Below, piece by piece: positions 48,328-55,843 of a stretch of 62,596 nt of DNA (position 1 is its first letter; every line of letters starts with the position of its first letter). A program made the translations under genes and the position numbers. Source of the stretch: Symploca sp. SIO2C1 (lineage in GTDB: Bacteria > Cyanobacteriota > Cyanobacteriia > Cyanobacteriales > Coleofasciculaceae); assembly GCA_010692635.1 (NCBI GenBank), contig JAAHGL010000029.1, forward strand, positions 1-62,596, given 5' to 3'. The notes beneath the pieces are model-generated. The model searched no databases, was not told the DNA's origin, and was given only the letters and a program-made list of their open reading frames with translations.

Positions 48328-49374
48328 GTGAAGAAAATGCAATTAACGGAAGAAGCGAAATTATTTCGGGGTTTAGGAAGTGCAATTTCTCCAGGAATGA
48401 GTCAACAGGAAATTCTGGAAAAATCTGGGCTGAATTGGTCAGTAACTACTGCTCCCTTTGAATACGATACGCCAACAGGCAGGATGAAAAGCTCTCATGC
48501 TAACACTTTGGCTGCATTCAGGTCTGATACAGGGAAACTGCTAACGGTTGTTGGTAATAGTTGGAAACCTTATCAGAATTATCAATTACTTGAGGATTTT
48601 TGGCTTTTCTGTGAGCAAGTTGGATTAAATCCGGATTGGGCTGGATTTGTTAGCAGAAAACCTAACAGTCGCTCTCACATTGCCTCTAATATGGCTTTTA
48701 TTTCAGCCAAAATTCCCAAGGAGCAAGGAGGTATTTATCACCTTTCAGCAGATGAGGTGCTCAATAGTAGGATCATCTTTTTTAACCACCACACCTATGG
48801 CTATGGCGCTGGCAGCTATCTCCTGACATGCCGCCAAATCTGTTCCAATGGGATGACGATTACTGTTAAAGAGAACAACAGTTTAATACGTCATATTCAG
48901 AACCAGATAGGAGATCAAGAGAAAATCTTACAGTCTCTGAATAATGTCAAACGAGCATTTAACAAATATACCAATGACATGGAGGCATTAGCTGATTTTC
49001 CCATGTCTCCAGAAGAAGCCTTGGCAGTCCTAATTAAGGAATTTGGATATGTAGGACAACCTTTGAATAAGCAACCGAAAGTTGTACAGACTTGTCTGGA
49101 ATTGTTCTTAGGTCATTTTGATGACCAAATGGAAGAAAAGGGACTAAATTTGGGCACAACAACCTTGGCAGCGTACCGAACAGCATATGGTCTATTGCAG
49201 AGTGTGACTGCTTACAGGAACCATATGTCAGGTACAGGTTCTAATACCAATCATGTGCTGTCTTTGTTGAATGGAACTGCCGCGAAATCATCCTGTCAGG
49301 TTTACGGCAGTTTGGTTAAGTTAGCGCGATTACCCAAAAGTACAACTGTTCCCGTTTCTCTTAGAGGGGTGTAG
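48328..49374 (+). CDS. DUF932 phage/plasmid-like protein
   Basis: 348 residues. LTVVGNSWKPYQNYQLLEDF and the middle block (IIFFNHHTYGYGAGSYLLTCRQICSNGMTI) are the recognisable DUF932/TIGR03299 pattern, found on phages, plasmids and integrative elements with unknown function. The start is GTG at 48328, followed by MQLTEEAKLF two codons later. It ends in a GGGTGTA array that starts repeat element B, so its final codons may have been altered. Confidence 0.75.
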   Translation: MKKMQLTEEAKLFRGLGSAISPGMSQQEILEKSGLNWSVTTAPFEYDTPTGRMKSSHANTLAAFRSDTGKLLTVVGNSWKPYQNYQLLEDFWLFCEQVGLNPDWAGFVSRKPNSRSHIASNMAFISAKIPKEQGGIYHLSADEVLNSRIIFFNHHTYGYGAGSYLLTCRQICSNGMTITVKENNSLIRHIQNQIGDQEKILQSLNNVKRAFNKYTNDMEALADFPMSPEEALAVLIKEFGYVGQPLNKQPKVVQTCLELFLGHFDDQMEEKGLNLGTTTLAAYRTAYGLLQSVTAYRNHMSGTGSNTNHVLSLLNGTAAKSSCQVYGSLVKLARLPKSTTVPVSLRGV

Positions 49375-49580
49375 GGTGTGGGGTGTGGGGTGTAGGGATG
49401 GGTGTGGGGTGTAGGGTTTAGGGTGTAGGGAAAAAAAGAGGAGCAACGCCAGGTTGTTAGGGATGCTTGAATCGGGTAATAGTATGATTAAATCAGGTGA
49501 ATGTTGGTTGATGAGACCCAGAGAGCGAGTAAAGTATATGCGTCTTTTCCCCACACCCCATACCCCACACCCCACACCCT
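49366..49580 (+). repeat. G/C-array-bounded repeat element, copy B
   Basis: GGGTGTRGGG units at 49366-49430, interior AAAAAAAGAGGAGCAACGCC, TTGAATCGGGTAATAG and ATGTTGGTTGATGAGACCC, then CCCCACA units to 49580. The interior matches copies A (inverted) and C. A further GGGTTTAGGGTGTAG trace lies at 49618-49634. Confidence 0.75.
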
Positions 49581-49654
49581 GTCTCGTTTTTAGCTTTGTT
49601 ATCACCCCTTGAAGGTTTAGGGTTTAGGGTGTAGAGATAGAAGCATGGTGTGCT

Positions 49655-50020
49655 ATGAGAGAACCAATCAAGTCTTATAGGGATTTAAGGGTTTGGCAAG
49701 AAGCTATGAATTTAGCTGAAGCTTGTTATCGAGTCACTATACTCTTTCCAAGAGTTGAGCTTTATGGCATGACTTCACAAATCCGTAGAGCCTCAGCCTC
49801 GATTGCTGCGAATGTGGCAGAAGGCTATGGTCGAAGAACTAGAGGTGAATATATCCAATTTTTGTACATTGCACAAGGTTCTCTCAAAGAGCTAGAAACA
49901 CATTTGTTACTTTCAAAGAGAGTTGAGCTAGCTTCTGGTGAAAGCATTTCACCAATAATGAGTCAATGTGAATCTGTTGGCAGACTTCTAGGAGCATTGA
50001 TTCGTTCTCTTGAGAAATAG
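49655..50020 (+). CDS. Four-helix bundle protein (23S rRNA intervening-sequence type)
   Basis: 121 residues. SYRDLRVWQEAMNLAEACY at the start and YGMTSQIRRASASIAANVAEGYGR in the middle are the diagnostic IVP/S23 pattern. The family forms homo-oligomers of four-helix bundles, often with nucleic-acid roles; the related Avd works with retroelement reverse transcriptases. No reverse transcriptase is in the window. The gene stands between repeat elements B and C, which read in the same direction, so it may be a mobile cassette. Confidence 0.85.
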   Translation: MREPIKSYRDLRVWQEAMNLAEACYRVTILFPRVELYGMTSQIRRASASIAANVAEGYGRRTRGEYIQFLYIAQGSLKELETHLLLSKRVELASGESISPIMSQCESVGRLLGALIRSLEK

Positions 50021-50030
50021 GGTGTTAGGC

Positions 50031-50209
50031 AGGGTGTGGGGTGTGGGGTTTAGGGTGTAGGGAAAAAGAGGAGCTTCGCCATGTTGGTGGGATGATTGAA
50101 TCGGGTTTGGGACGATTAAATTAGGTAAATGTTGGTTACTTAAGCTGAGTCTTGCTAATATCGTACCTTCTATTTTCACCACACCCCACACCCCACACCC
50201 TACACCCTG
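50031..50209 (+). repeat. G/C-array-bounded repeat element, copy C
   Basis: GGGTGTGGGGTTTAGGG units, interior AAAAAGAGGAGCTTCGCC, TTGAATCGGGTTTGGG and ATGTTGGTTACTTAAGC, then CACACCC units to 50209. With copy B it flanks the four-helix-bundle gene. Confidence 0.75.
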
Positions 50210-50251
50210 CCTCCACTAGAAGATGTCGTTGTTGTAAACAAGGAAAATAAA

Positions 50252-50791
50252 ATGGCAAGGAAAAATTTTGAAACTCTTAAATCAGAAGTTAGTGCATTAG
50301 GGTACACCTTGGAGAAGAAGAAAGGGGGAGGATACAATTTAAGGCAAAAAGGGAAGAAAGGGAATGTGGAATTACAGAACCTGGCTAAGGTTGAAGAGTG
50401 GTTAAAGGAAAATAAGGACAAAGTTCAACAACCAACAGAACCCAAGAAAGAACAACCAGAACCGGAGAAAGCTGATGAGGTAGAAGATGAAAAGCTCCCA
50501 GAAAGGAATGTGACTCTGATCATAGAAAACGGGATAGAAACCCATTTTCTACCAGACAAGACTGTGGAAGACAAGCAAATTAAGGAATGGACAACTAAGA
50601 CATATGTACCAATCAGTGAAGTGGTTGGTTACTTTGATAAGGAGTTAGATTCGGTAACAGATGAGGAGCTAGCATTTTTTCTATCTTTAAAAGGAGTGTC
50701 GATTTACTTTTTAGAGGATAGGGAGAATTGCGTTATAGGGACAAATAAGTCTTTTGTCTGGGATGCTTTAGAGGTGGGAGCATCCCAATAG
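50252..50791 (+). CDS. Uncharacterised acidic protein
   Basis: 179 residues. The N-terminal 55 residues are basic with a GGGYNLRQKGKKGNVEL hairpin, a form seen in small nucleic-acid-binding modules. A proline/glutamate linker (QQPTEPKKEQPEPEKADE) leads to an acidic C-terminal domain (TVEDKQIKEWTTKTYVPISEV, FFLSLKGVSIYFLED). ATG preceded by AAGGAAAAT. Not recognised. It is the last gene before the AT-rich cassette. Confidence 0.45.
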   Translation: MARKNFETLKSEVSALGYTLEKKKGGGYNLRQKGKKGNVELQNLAKVEEWLKENKDKVQQPTEPKKEQPEPEKADEVEDEKLPERNVTLIIENGIETHFLPDKTVEDKQIKEWTTKTYVPISEVVGYFDKELDSVTDEELAFFLSLKGVSIYFLEDRENCVIGTNKSFVWDALEVGASQ

Positions 50792-51117
50792 CAATAGTTT
50801 CAGCCCCCTTAAAAGAGCTAATTCGCCAAAATGGGATGCTCCCTTAGAGGTTGCGTAGTGGCGTGATACAAATCCGGGTAACCGTGTTTTGAGAAAGCTG
50901 GGGAAGCTGGGGAAGTTTAATCCGAGCTTCTTCAGTGGTTAATTACCAATTAACTGGGATCATTTTGAAGTCATAAGTGCTAAGGTAATTTATAGGAAAA
51001 AATGTACCTATCGCAAGGTGTATTAGCGCAGCGGATGCTACTGGCGAAAGTGTTACACACTATACATAAGTGTTACACACTATCAGAGCAACGACTATTC
51101 ATGAGTGTAACTTGTCT
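50792..51117. promoter_or_regulatory. Control region in front of the AT-rich modification-type cassette
   Basis: Two 16-bp direct repeats AAGTGTTACACACTAT at 51048-51063 and 51068-51083, period 20 bases, each with the palindromic core GTGTTACACAC. Such a pair on one helix face is typical of a cooperative repressor site. GAGTGTAAC at 51103-51111 may be a third half-site. The rest (50792-51040) shows no gene. The first gene starts at 51118. Confidence 0.55.
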
Positions 51118-51510
51118 ATGGAATATATATGTACAACTTGTAGTAAAAATAAAAGAAAAGACAAAATATTGCTTCCTGCAACTCAAAGATACATAAGCAA
51201 AAGAATTAAGTTTGTTTTCAACGAGAGCAGAAAATTAAATAAACCGTTTATTATTTTGTCTGGCAGATATGGGTTGATAGACTCTGAGTTTAAGATCCCT
51301 TGGTACGATCAAAAGCTAATACCTGAAAATGTGGAGCTTTTGATTCCAATTGTAACAAAACAACTTCGAGAAAAAGAGGTTTCCAAAATAATGTTTTATG
51401 GAAAGCCACGAACAATACCTGATTGGAAGCCGTATTATGATGCTCTTGAACAATCCTGTAACCAACTAGGTATATCAATTACTTATAAACAAGTTGAAGA
51501 AAATTTATGA
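51118..51510 (+). CDS. DUF6884 / YaaA-like protein
   Basis: 130 residues from the ATG at 51118. An N-terminal YICTTCSKNKR and LLPATQRYISKRIK, then FIILSGRYGLIDSEFKIPWYDQKL, follow the pattern of DUF6884 proteins, which resemble YaaA/DUF328 (LSGLYGLL ... YRLEM). From established knowledge, DpdC, also described with a DUF328 domain, converts preQ0 in DNA to its amide in the bacterial dpd system. By analogy this protein may act on a deazaguanine-type base. It is first in a compact AT-rich operon after tandem operator repeats. The functional link is inference. Confidence 0.6.
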   Translation: MEYICTTCSKNKRKDKILLPATQRYISKRIKFVFNESRKLNKPFIILSGRYGLIDSEFKIPWYDQKLIPENVELLIPIVTKQLREKEVSKIMFYGKPRTIPDWKPYYDALEQSCNQLGISITYKQVEENL

Positions 51511-51573
51511 TCCTTGATTAGTGGGCGTTGAACCCCTATGCAAATTTAGATTTTAGTCAGAGAGGAAAACACC

Positions 51574-52932
51574 ATGAAAGTAGCTTTGATTAATCCCCCA
51601 GCTTCTAAGATCATATATGGTAATGAATACAAACTTAAAAGTATTATTCCTTGCTTGGGCTTATTCTATTTGCAATCCTATTGTAAAGATATAGCAGATA
51701 TAGAAATTTTTGAAGGGGAATTTTACTCTAGTTTAGATCACCTCATTAGCGAGATTAATTCTTTTGAACCGGATATTCTTGGAGTAACAAGTAATACGTC
51801 TACATATCCATTATGCGTAAAAATAGCCAAAAATGTTGATGCAAAAACTAAGGTAGTAGGTGGTCCATATTCAAGTTTTAGAGTGGTTGAATCTTTAGAA
51901 AATTTTGATATTGTTTTTATTGGAGACTCTGAAGTGTCTTTTCGGATGCTTCTTCAAGAGGAACCTCAACAAACAATCCCATCAATTGCCTTCAAAAATA
52001 CTGATGGAGAAATAACTTATACGCCCAAAGGTTATCTTCCTGACTTAGATTCAATCCCGTTTCCAGATCATAGAAAAATTCAATTAGGTCTATACAAAGC
52101 TTCTCCACATCGACAATTAAAAGAACCGTTTGCCACAATGATTACAACCCGAGGATGCGGTTTCCGGTGTTCATTCTGCCTATCAGCGAAGGAGGGGATG
52201 AATGACGGTAAATATAGAGAACGCTCAGTATCAAACGTAATTCGCGAGTTAGAACTTCTTGTGACTAATTTTAATGTAAAAAGCATTCAATTTTGGGATG
52301 ATACGTTTACTATGAGGAGAGATAGAACTAAAGAACTTTGCAAAGAGATTGAAAAGCTAGGGGTCGAGTTTGTATGTAATACAAGGACTGACAGAATAGA
52401 CTCTGAAATAGCCGATTGGTTAGTCGAAGCTGGATGCCGTGGTATATTTTTTGGCGTTGAGTCTGGAGATCAAGAAATACTCAATTCAAATATGCGGAAG
52501 GGAGTAAAAAATGAACAGGTTAAAGACGCTATAATGTGTTGCCGCAAAGCAGGCATGTGGAGTACTGCTAGTTTTATTTTTGGAGCGATAAACGATACAG
52601 AGATATCTATACAAGAGACTGTAAATTTTGCGCTTGAGTTAAATGCTGATTATGTTTTATTCAATATTTATACTGCTCACCCTGGCACTTATGGCTATGC
52701 GGAAGCACTCAGACAAGGAATAATTGATGAATATAAAGTGGACTTAAATCGTTGGTTGGGGGAGCCTGTTGGTATACCTACAATATGTAAAAATCTTTCT
52801 CGAAAGCAACTTCACAAACTAAAAGCAGAATCATATGTACGTTACTATACCAATAAAGGGGTAGAAAAATATAGCAACATAATACAGACTTATCAAAACG
52901 AAATTCTCCGCTTGAATAACACTTCCGAGTAA
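51574..52932 (+). CDS. B12-binding-type radical SAM enzyme
   Basis: 452 residues. The N-terminal 130 residues have the alpha/beta layout of cobalamin-binding domains (VALINPPAS, LGVTSNTSTYPLCVKIAK, KVVGGPYSS), though the classical DxHxxG histidine is not evident. C195-x3-C199-x2-C202 (CGFRCSFC) binds the 4Fe-4S cluster. The barrel continues with FWDDTFTMRRDRTKEL, FVCNTRTDRID and GIFFGVESGDQEIL, standard for this family. Such enzymes methylate or rearrange unactivated carbons. It stands between the DUF6884-like and TGT-like genes, so a modified nucleobase or its precursor is a likely substrate. Confidence 0.8.
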   Translation: MKVALINPPASKIIYGNEYKLKSIIPCLGLFYLQSYCKDIADIEIFEGEFYSSLDHLISEINSFEPDILGVTSNTSTYPLCVKIAKNVDAKTKVVGGPYSSFRVVESLENFDIVFIGDSEVSFRMLLQEEPQQTIPSIAFKNTDGEITYTPKGYLPDLDSIPFPDHRKIQLGLYKASPHRQLKEPFATMITTRGCGFRCSFCLSAKEGMNDGKYRERSVSNVIRELELLVTNFNVKSIQFWDDTFTMRRDRTKELCKEIEKLGVEFVCNTRTDRIDSEIADWLVEAGCRGIFFGVESGDQEILNSNMRKGVKNEQVKDAIMCCRKAGMWSTASFIFGAINDTEISIQETVNFALELNADYVLFNIYTAHPGTYGYAEALRQGIIDEYKVDLNRWLGEPVGIPTICKNLSRKQLHKLKAESYVRYYTNKGVEKYSNIIQTYQNEILRLNNTSE

Positions 52933-52984
52933 GTTAATTGCAAATTTATGGTGTGTTTGAAAAGTTTTAAATTTATCTTATGAT

Positions 52985-53054
52985 CTTGAGTACTATAGTT
53001 GAATTAAGCCTATATTACTCAAGTATCAATGGTTGTGGTTGTGTCAAACACAAC
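52985..53054 (+). promoter_or_regulatory. Two hairpins in the leader of the TGT-like gene
   Basis: CTTGAGTA (52985-52992) pairs with TACTCAAG (53016-53023), and GTTGTGT (53038-53044) with ACACAAC (53048-53054), upstream of the ATG at 53100. This may be attenuation, processing or a riboswitch-like leader. It does not fit the preQ1-I consensus that I looked for. Confidence 0.4.
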
Positions 53055-53099
53055 AAGAAATTTTGATTTTTATGTCAGTACACTTTTAATAGAAAAAAC

Positions 53100-53912
53100 A
53101 TGACTATAAAGCTAGCGATTGGATCACCCATTTCAATGATGAATGAATTATGTCCTCTAGGGGACATCGAATTATGTTTCACTCATCTTTTAAAAGAAAA
53201 CATTTCTGTTTATAAAAAATACTATTTTGATGCCAAAGCAAAAGGACGATTTGTGATTCTTGACAATGGTATAATGGAACTTGGCTACTCAATGCCAATA
53301 GATGATTTGCTATTAATAGCATTTGAGTTGAAATCTGATTTAGTTACGCCTCCCGAAATTTTGGGTGATGGTGCTTCCACGCTAAAGTTAACTTATGAAT
53401 TCATCAAAATGTTTGAGCATCGTAAACTTTACCCTAACACCAAAATATTAGGAGTTGCTCATGGATCGACCTTCAAAAATTGGTGTAATACGTTTCAAGA
53501 ACTTTTACAAATACCTTATATAGAGAGAATTGGGATTCCATATCATATTCCTTTTGATGTATTTACGAAGAATACGAACGGTGACAATAAACTGAAAAAT
53601 CTTGTGACAAGAAGGATTGAGCTTTGTAATTGGATTGCTGAAAACCACCCAACAGCGCGGATTCATTTATTTGGGTTGGCGCACCCAGGTGAGCTTGCTT
53701 TGCAGACGAAGCATACATTTATAAAGAGCATTGACACATCGTTGCCAATAATGGCAGCTATCAAAAATATCAAATATGAACTTTCAGATCTTGGACCATA
53801 TGAAAAGAAAACATTGAATATCAAATCGCCATATAACCAATCAGTTATCAAGCGTGCAACATACAATATTAATGTGATGAAGCGTATTTTACAAAGCAAT
53901 CGCATTGAATAA
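53100..53912 (+). CDS. TGT/DpdA-like base transglycosylase
   Basis: 270 residues, compact for the tRNA-guanine transglycosylase family and close in layout to phage DpdA-like proteins. FVILDNGIMELG (D55) corresponds to the barrel aspartate; DLVTPPEILGDGASTLKLTYEF, ILGVAHGSTFKNW, IERIGIPY and RIHLFGLAHPGELAL follow in family order. KSIDTSLPIMAAI carries D212 as candidate nucleophile. The zinc-binding Cys/His cluster of TGT is absent. TGT swaps guanine for a 7-deazaguanine in RNA; DpdA does so in DNA. It lacks preQ0 biosynthesis neighbours and would depend on the host pool. A bacteriophage DNA-protection role is inference. Confidence 0.7.
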   Translation: MTIKLAIGSPISMMNELCPLGDIELCFTHLLKENISVYKKYYFDAKAKGRFVILDNGIMELGYSMPIDDLLLIAFELKSDLVTPPEILGDGASTLKLTYEFIKMFEHRKLYPNTKILGVAHGSTFKNWCNTFQELLQIPYIERIGIPYHIPFDVFTKNTNGDNKLKNLVTRRIELCNWIAENHPTARIHLFGLAHPGELALQTKHTFIKSIDTSLPIMAAIKNIKYELSDLGPYEKKTLNIKSPYNQSVIKRATYNINVMKRILQSNRIE

Positions 53913-53938
53913 TTATAAAAAGTAAAATTTAGCTAACA

Positions 53939-55123
53939 ATGAGTATGAACATTGCATTTGACTTTGATGGAATTTGCACTGATTTGTCATTTATTGACGA
54001 ATATATGATGAATAAATCAGAGTTTTTATACTCACCGGTTTCTGTTTGCCTTTGTAAAATTCGCCAAGGAATCGTTGAATTAATGTCAGTATCTGGTCTA
54101 TTCAGCGATATTTTTATTTTAACATCAAGACCAAAAGAATTTAAAAAAAATATAAAAGAATGGCTTGATAAAAATCAATTATCAAGCTTTATAAAAGATA
54201 TTATTTGTTGTGATGGGTTGGGCAAAGTTGTAGTAATGAAGAGATATAAAATTGAATTACTTATTGATGATAAACTAGAAAACTTACCTATAGATGATGA
54301 GGATATGAAAGGTATTTTATGGAAAGAGCAATCGTGGATCGAAGTAGTGCAAGATATCTTATCCTTTTTTATTGATACCAATACGAGCTTTAAAGAAAAT
54401 TCAAGACTGACTTTAAAAGATTTTGATTTTTCTACAGATTTTGGAGCCTCACCAGTTTTTATTTTTAAGTTAAATGATAAAAGCAAACTTAAATTAAGGG
54501 TATGTTTGAATGCTCAAGTAAAAAACAGAATTATTGATTTTTTAAGCATTACAAAACAAAATGATTATCAATATGTTGCTAGTTTGGTGACTGTGTATGG
54601 TTTAGCAATCCTCAAAACTTATGTTGAAGGCGTTAGTATTTGTTCTTTGAAGACAAAAAAAAGACTAGGTTTTGTTTATAAAGCTGGTGTGGCATTAGCC
54701 CAACTCCATTCAATCAAGATTGATAAACCAGTTTCAGATTTACAACTAAATACATCTAGCAATAGTGAAAGCTTACTTGTATTTTCTGCTGATAATTATA
54801 ATATGATTATCACTCCTAAAGATGAAATTGCGTTTATTGATTTGGAAGCATGTAATAGTGGTTCAAGATGGGTTGACTACTGTTGGGCTGACGATCTATT
54901 GTGCCAAAATAATCAAGAAAAAAAAGCATTAAGTGAAGGTTATTTTTCAGTCTATAAAGGGAACAATCCTAATGATGAAGAAATGAAATTGGCAGAACTT
55001 AATTATAAACTTTGGCTTACATATCAGTTACAACAAAGTAAAGCAGCTCATTTGTCTGAATCGTGGAAAGTGAAAATAGTTAATGACAAAATTCGACAAT
55101 TGTGGACTTTGGGACAACCTTAG
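53939..55123 (+). CDS. HAD phosphatase fused to a kinase-like (APH-type) domain
   Basis: 394 residues. The N-terminal 130 residues are a HAD domain: D8/D10 in AFDFDGICTD, T62 in LTSRP, a lysine region, and D110/D111 in LLIDDKLENL, as in 5'-nucleotidase-like enzymes. From about 140 the chain resembles aminoglycoside/choline-kinase folds (LKTYVEG hinge, AGVALAQLHSI helix, IAFIDLEACNSGSRWVDYCW for the metal site). The HxDxxxxN catalytic loop reads FSADNYNMII, so the usual base position is Ser and the kinase half may be inactive or altered. Last gene of the cassette, followed by an intrinsic terminator. Substrate may be a nucleotide of the pathway. Confidence 0.7.
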   Translation: MSMNIAFDFDGICTDLSFIDEYMMNKSEFLYSPVSVCLCKIRQGIVELMSVSGLFSDIFILTSRPKEFKKNIKEWLDKNQLSSFIKDIICCDGLGKVVVMKRYKIELLIDDKLENLPIDDEDMKGILWKEQSWIEVVQDILSFFIDTNTSFKENSRLTLKDFDFSTDFGASPVFIFKLNDKSKLKLRVCLNAQVKNRIIDFLSITKQNDYQYVASLVTVYGLAILKTYVEGVSICSLKTKKRLGFVYKAGVALAQLHSIKIDKPVSDLQLNTSSNSESLLVFSADNYNMIITPKDEIAFIDLEACNSGSRWVDYCWADDLLCQNNQEKKALSEGYFSVYKGNNPNDEEMKLAELNYKLWLTYQLQQSKAAHLSESWKVKIVNDKIRQLWTLGQP

Positions 55124-55224
55124 GTACAAAGTAAAGGTTCGGACAGATGACGAACCCCATTATTTTCATTAGACGGTATGTTGGGTTTCGTCCCTGATGC
55201 TATAAATCACATAGTATCGAGTTA

Positions 55225-55255
55225 AACTGGGGAGGATGGAATACCCCAGTTTTTT
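55225..55255 (+). terminator. Intrinsic terminator after the AT-rich cassette
   Basis: AACTGGGG (55225-55232) pairs with CCCCAGTT (55244-55251), with further T residues following. It lies directly before the terminase small-subunit ATG and isolates the cassette from the packaging genes. A second possible hairpin GGTTCG/CGAACC lies near 55137-55157. Confidence 0.85.
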
Positions 55256-55258
55256 AAC

Positions 55259-55843
55259 ATGGCACGATCTCGATACAGCCAACAGATACAGGAAATAATC
55301 TGTGAAGCGATCGCAACAGAGGGAGGCGATGAGGTAGGCTGGTTGGCTGGAGGGATTTCTGAAAGGACTTTTTATACCTGGATGAATCGACACCCTCAGT
55401 TCTTGCAGGCGGTTGTACGCGCAAGGGAGAATTTTCGGAGAAGATGCCCCAAATACCAAAAAGGCTTGGCGTTGGAAAGATTGACAGAAGCCTTGGAAGG
55501 TGGACAAAAGATTAAGTGGAAAACTAAGAAAACTAGGAGATTAGATCACTTCATTCCTGGCAAGGATGATCAACCGGCAAAGTTGGGTTGGTATGATGAG
55601 GAAACAGTTACCGAGGAACATACCGAGTATCGACCTACTCCGAAATGGGCAATTGAGCGGGTGATACCCCGACCGATTGAGGATGACATTAATGCTGCGA
55701 TCGCATTTCTGGAGAAGCACGGATATAAGGTATTTATTCAAGATGAGGCACTTATCCAAGAATGGCTCGACTCCCAGAAAAGTCGCCTTGACTCCCAAAA
55801 CGGTTGCCATACTACGCAGGAACTCCCTGGAAAGAAAGAGTAA
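55259..55843 (+). CDS. Terminase small subunit-like protein
   Basis: 194 residues. The N-terminus is helical with ISERTFYTWMNRHPQFLQAVVRARENF, the HTH and following helix of phage small terminases, which recognise the packaging site. The middle has an acidic, basic mixed part (KTKKTRRLDHFIPGKD). Overlaps the large-subunit gene by about 100 bases. No other small-subunit candidate is present. Assignment rests on pattern and position. Confidence 0.7.
   Translation: MARSRYSQQIQEIICEAIATEGGDEVGWLAGGISERTFYTWMNRHPQFLQAVVRARENFRRRCPKYQKGLALERLTEALEGGQKIKWKTKKTRRLDHFIPGKDDQPAKLGWYDEETVTEEHTEYRPTPKWAIERVIPRPIEDDINAAIAFLEKHGYKVFIQDEALIQEWLDSQKSRLDSQNGCHTTQELPGKKE

Noticed and set aside
49655-50020. 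Accessory protein (Avd) of a diversity-generating retroelement
   Set aside because: Four-helix-bundle family fits, but no reverse transcriptase or template/variable repeat pair was found.
52933-53099. preQ1 riboswitch before the TGT-like gene
   Set aside because: Hairpins exist, but the short conserved preQ1-I loop and tail sequence are not present; kept only as an unspecified leader.
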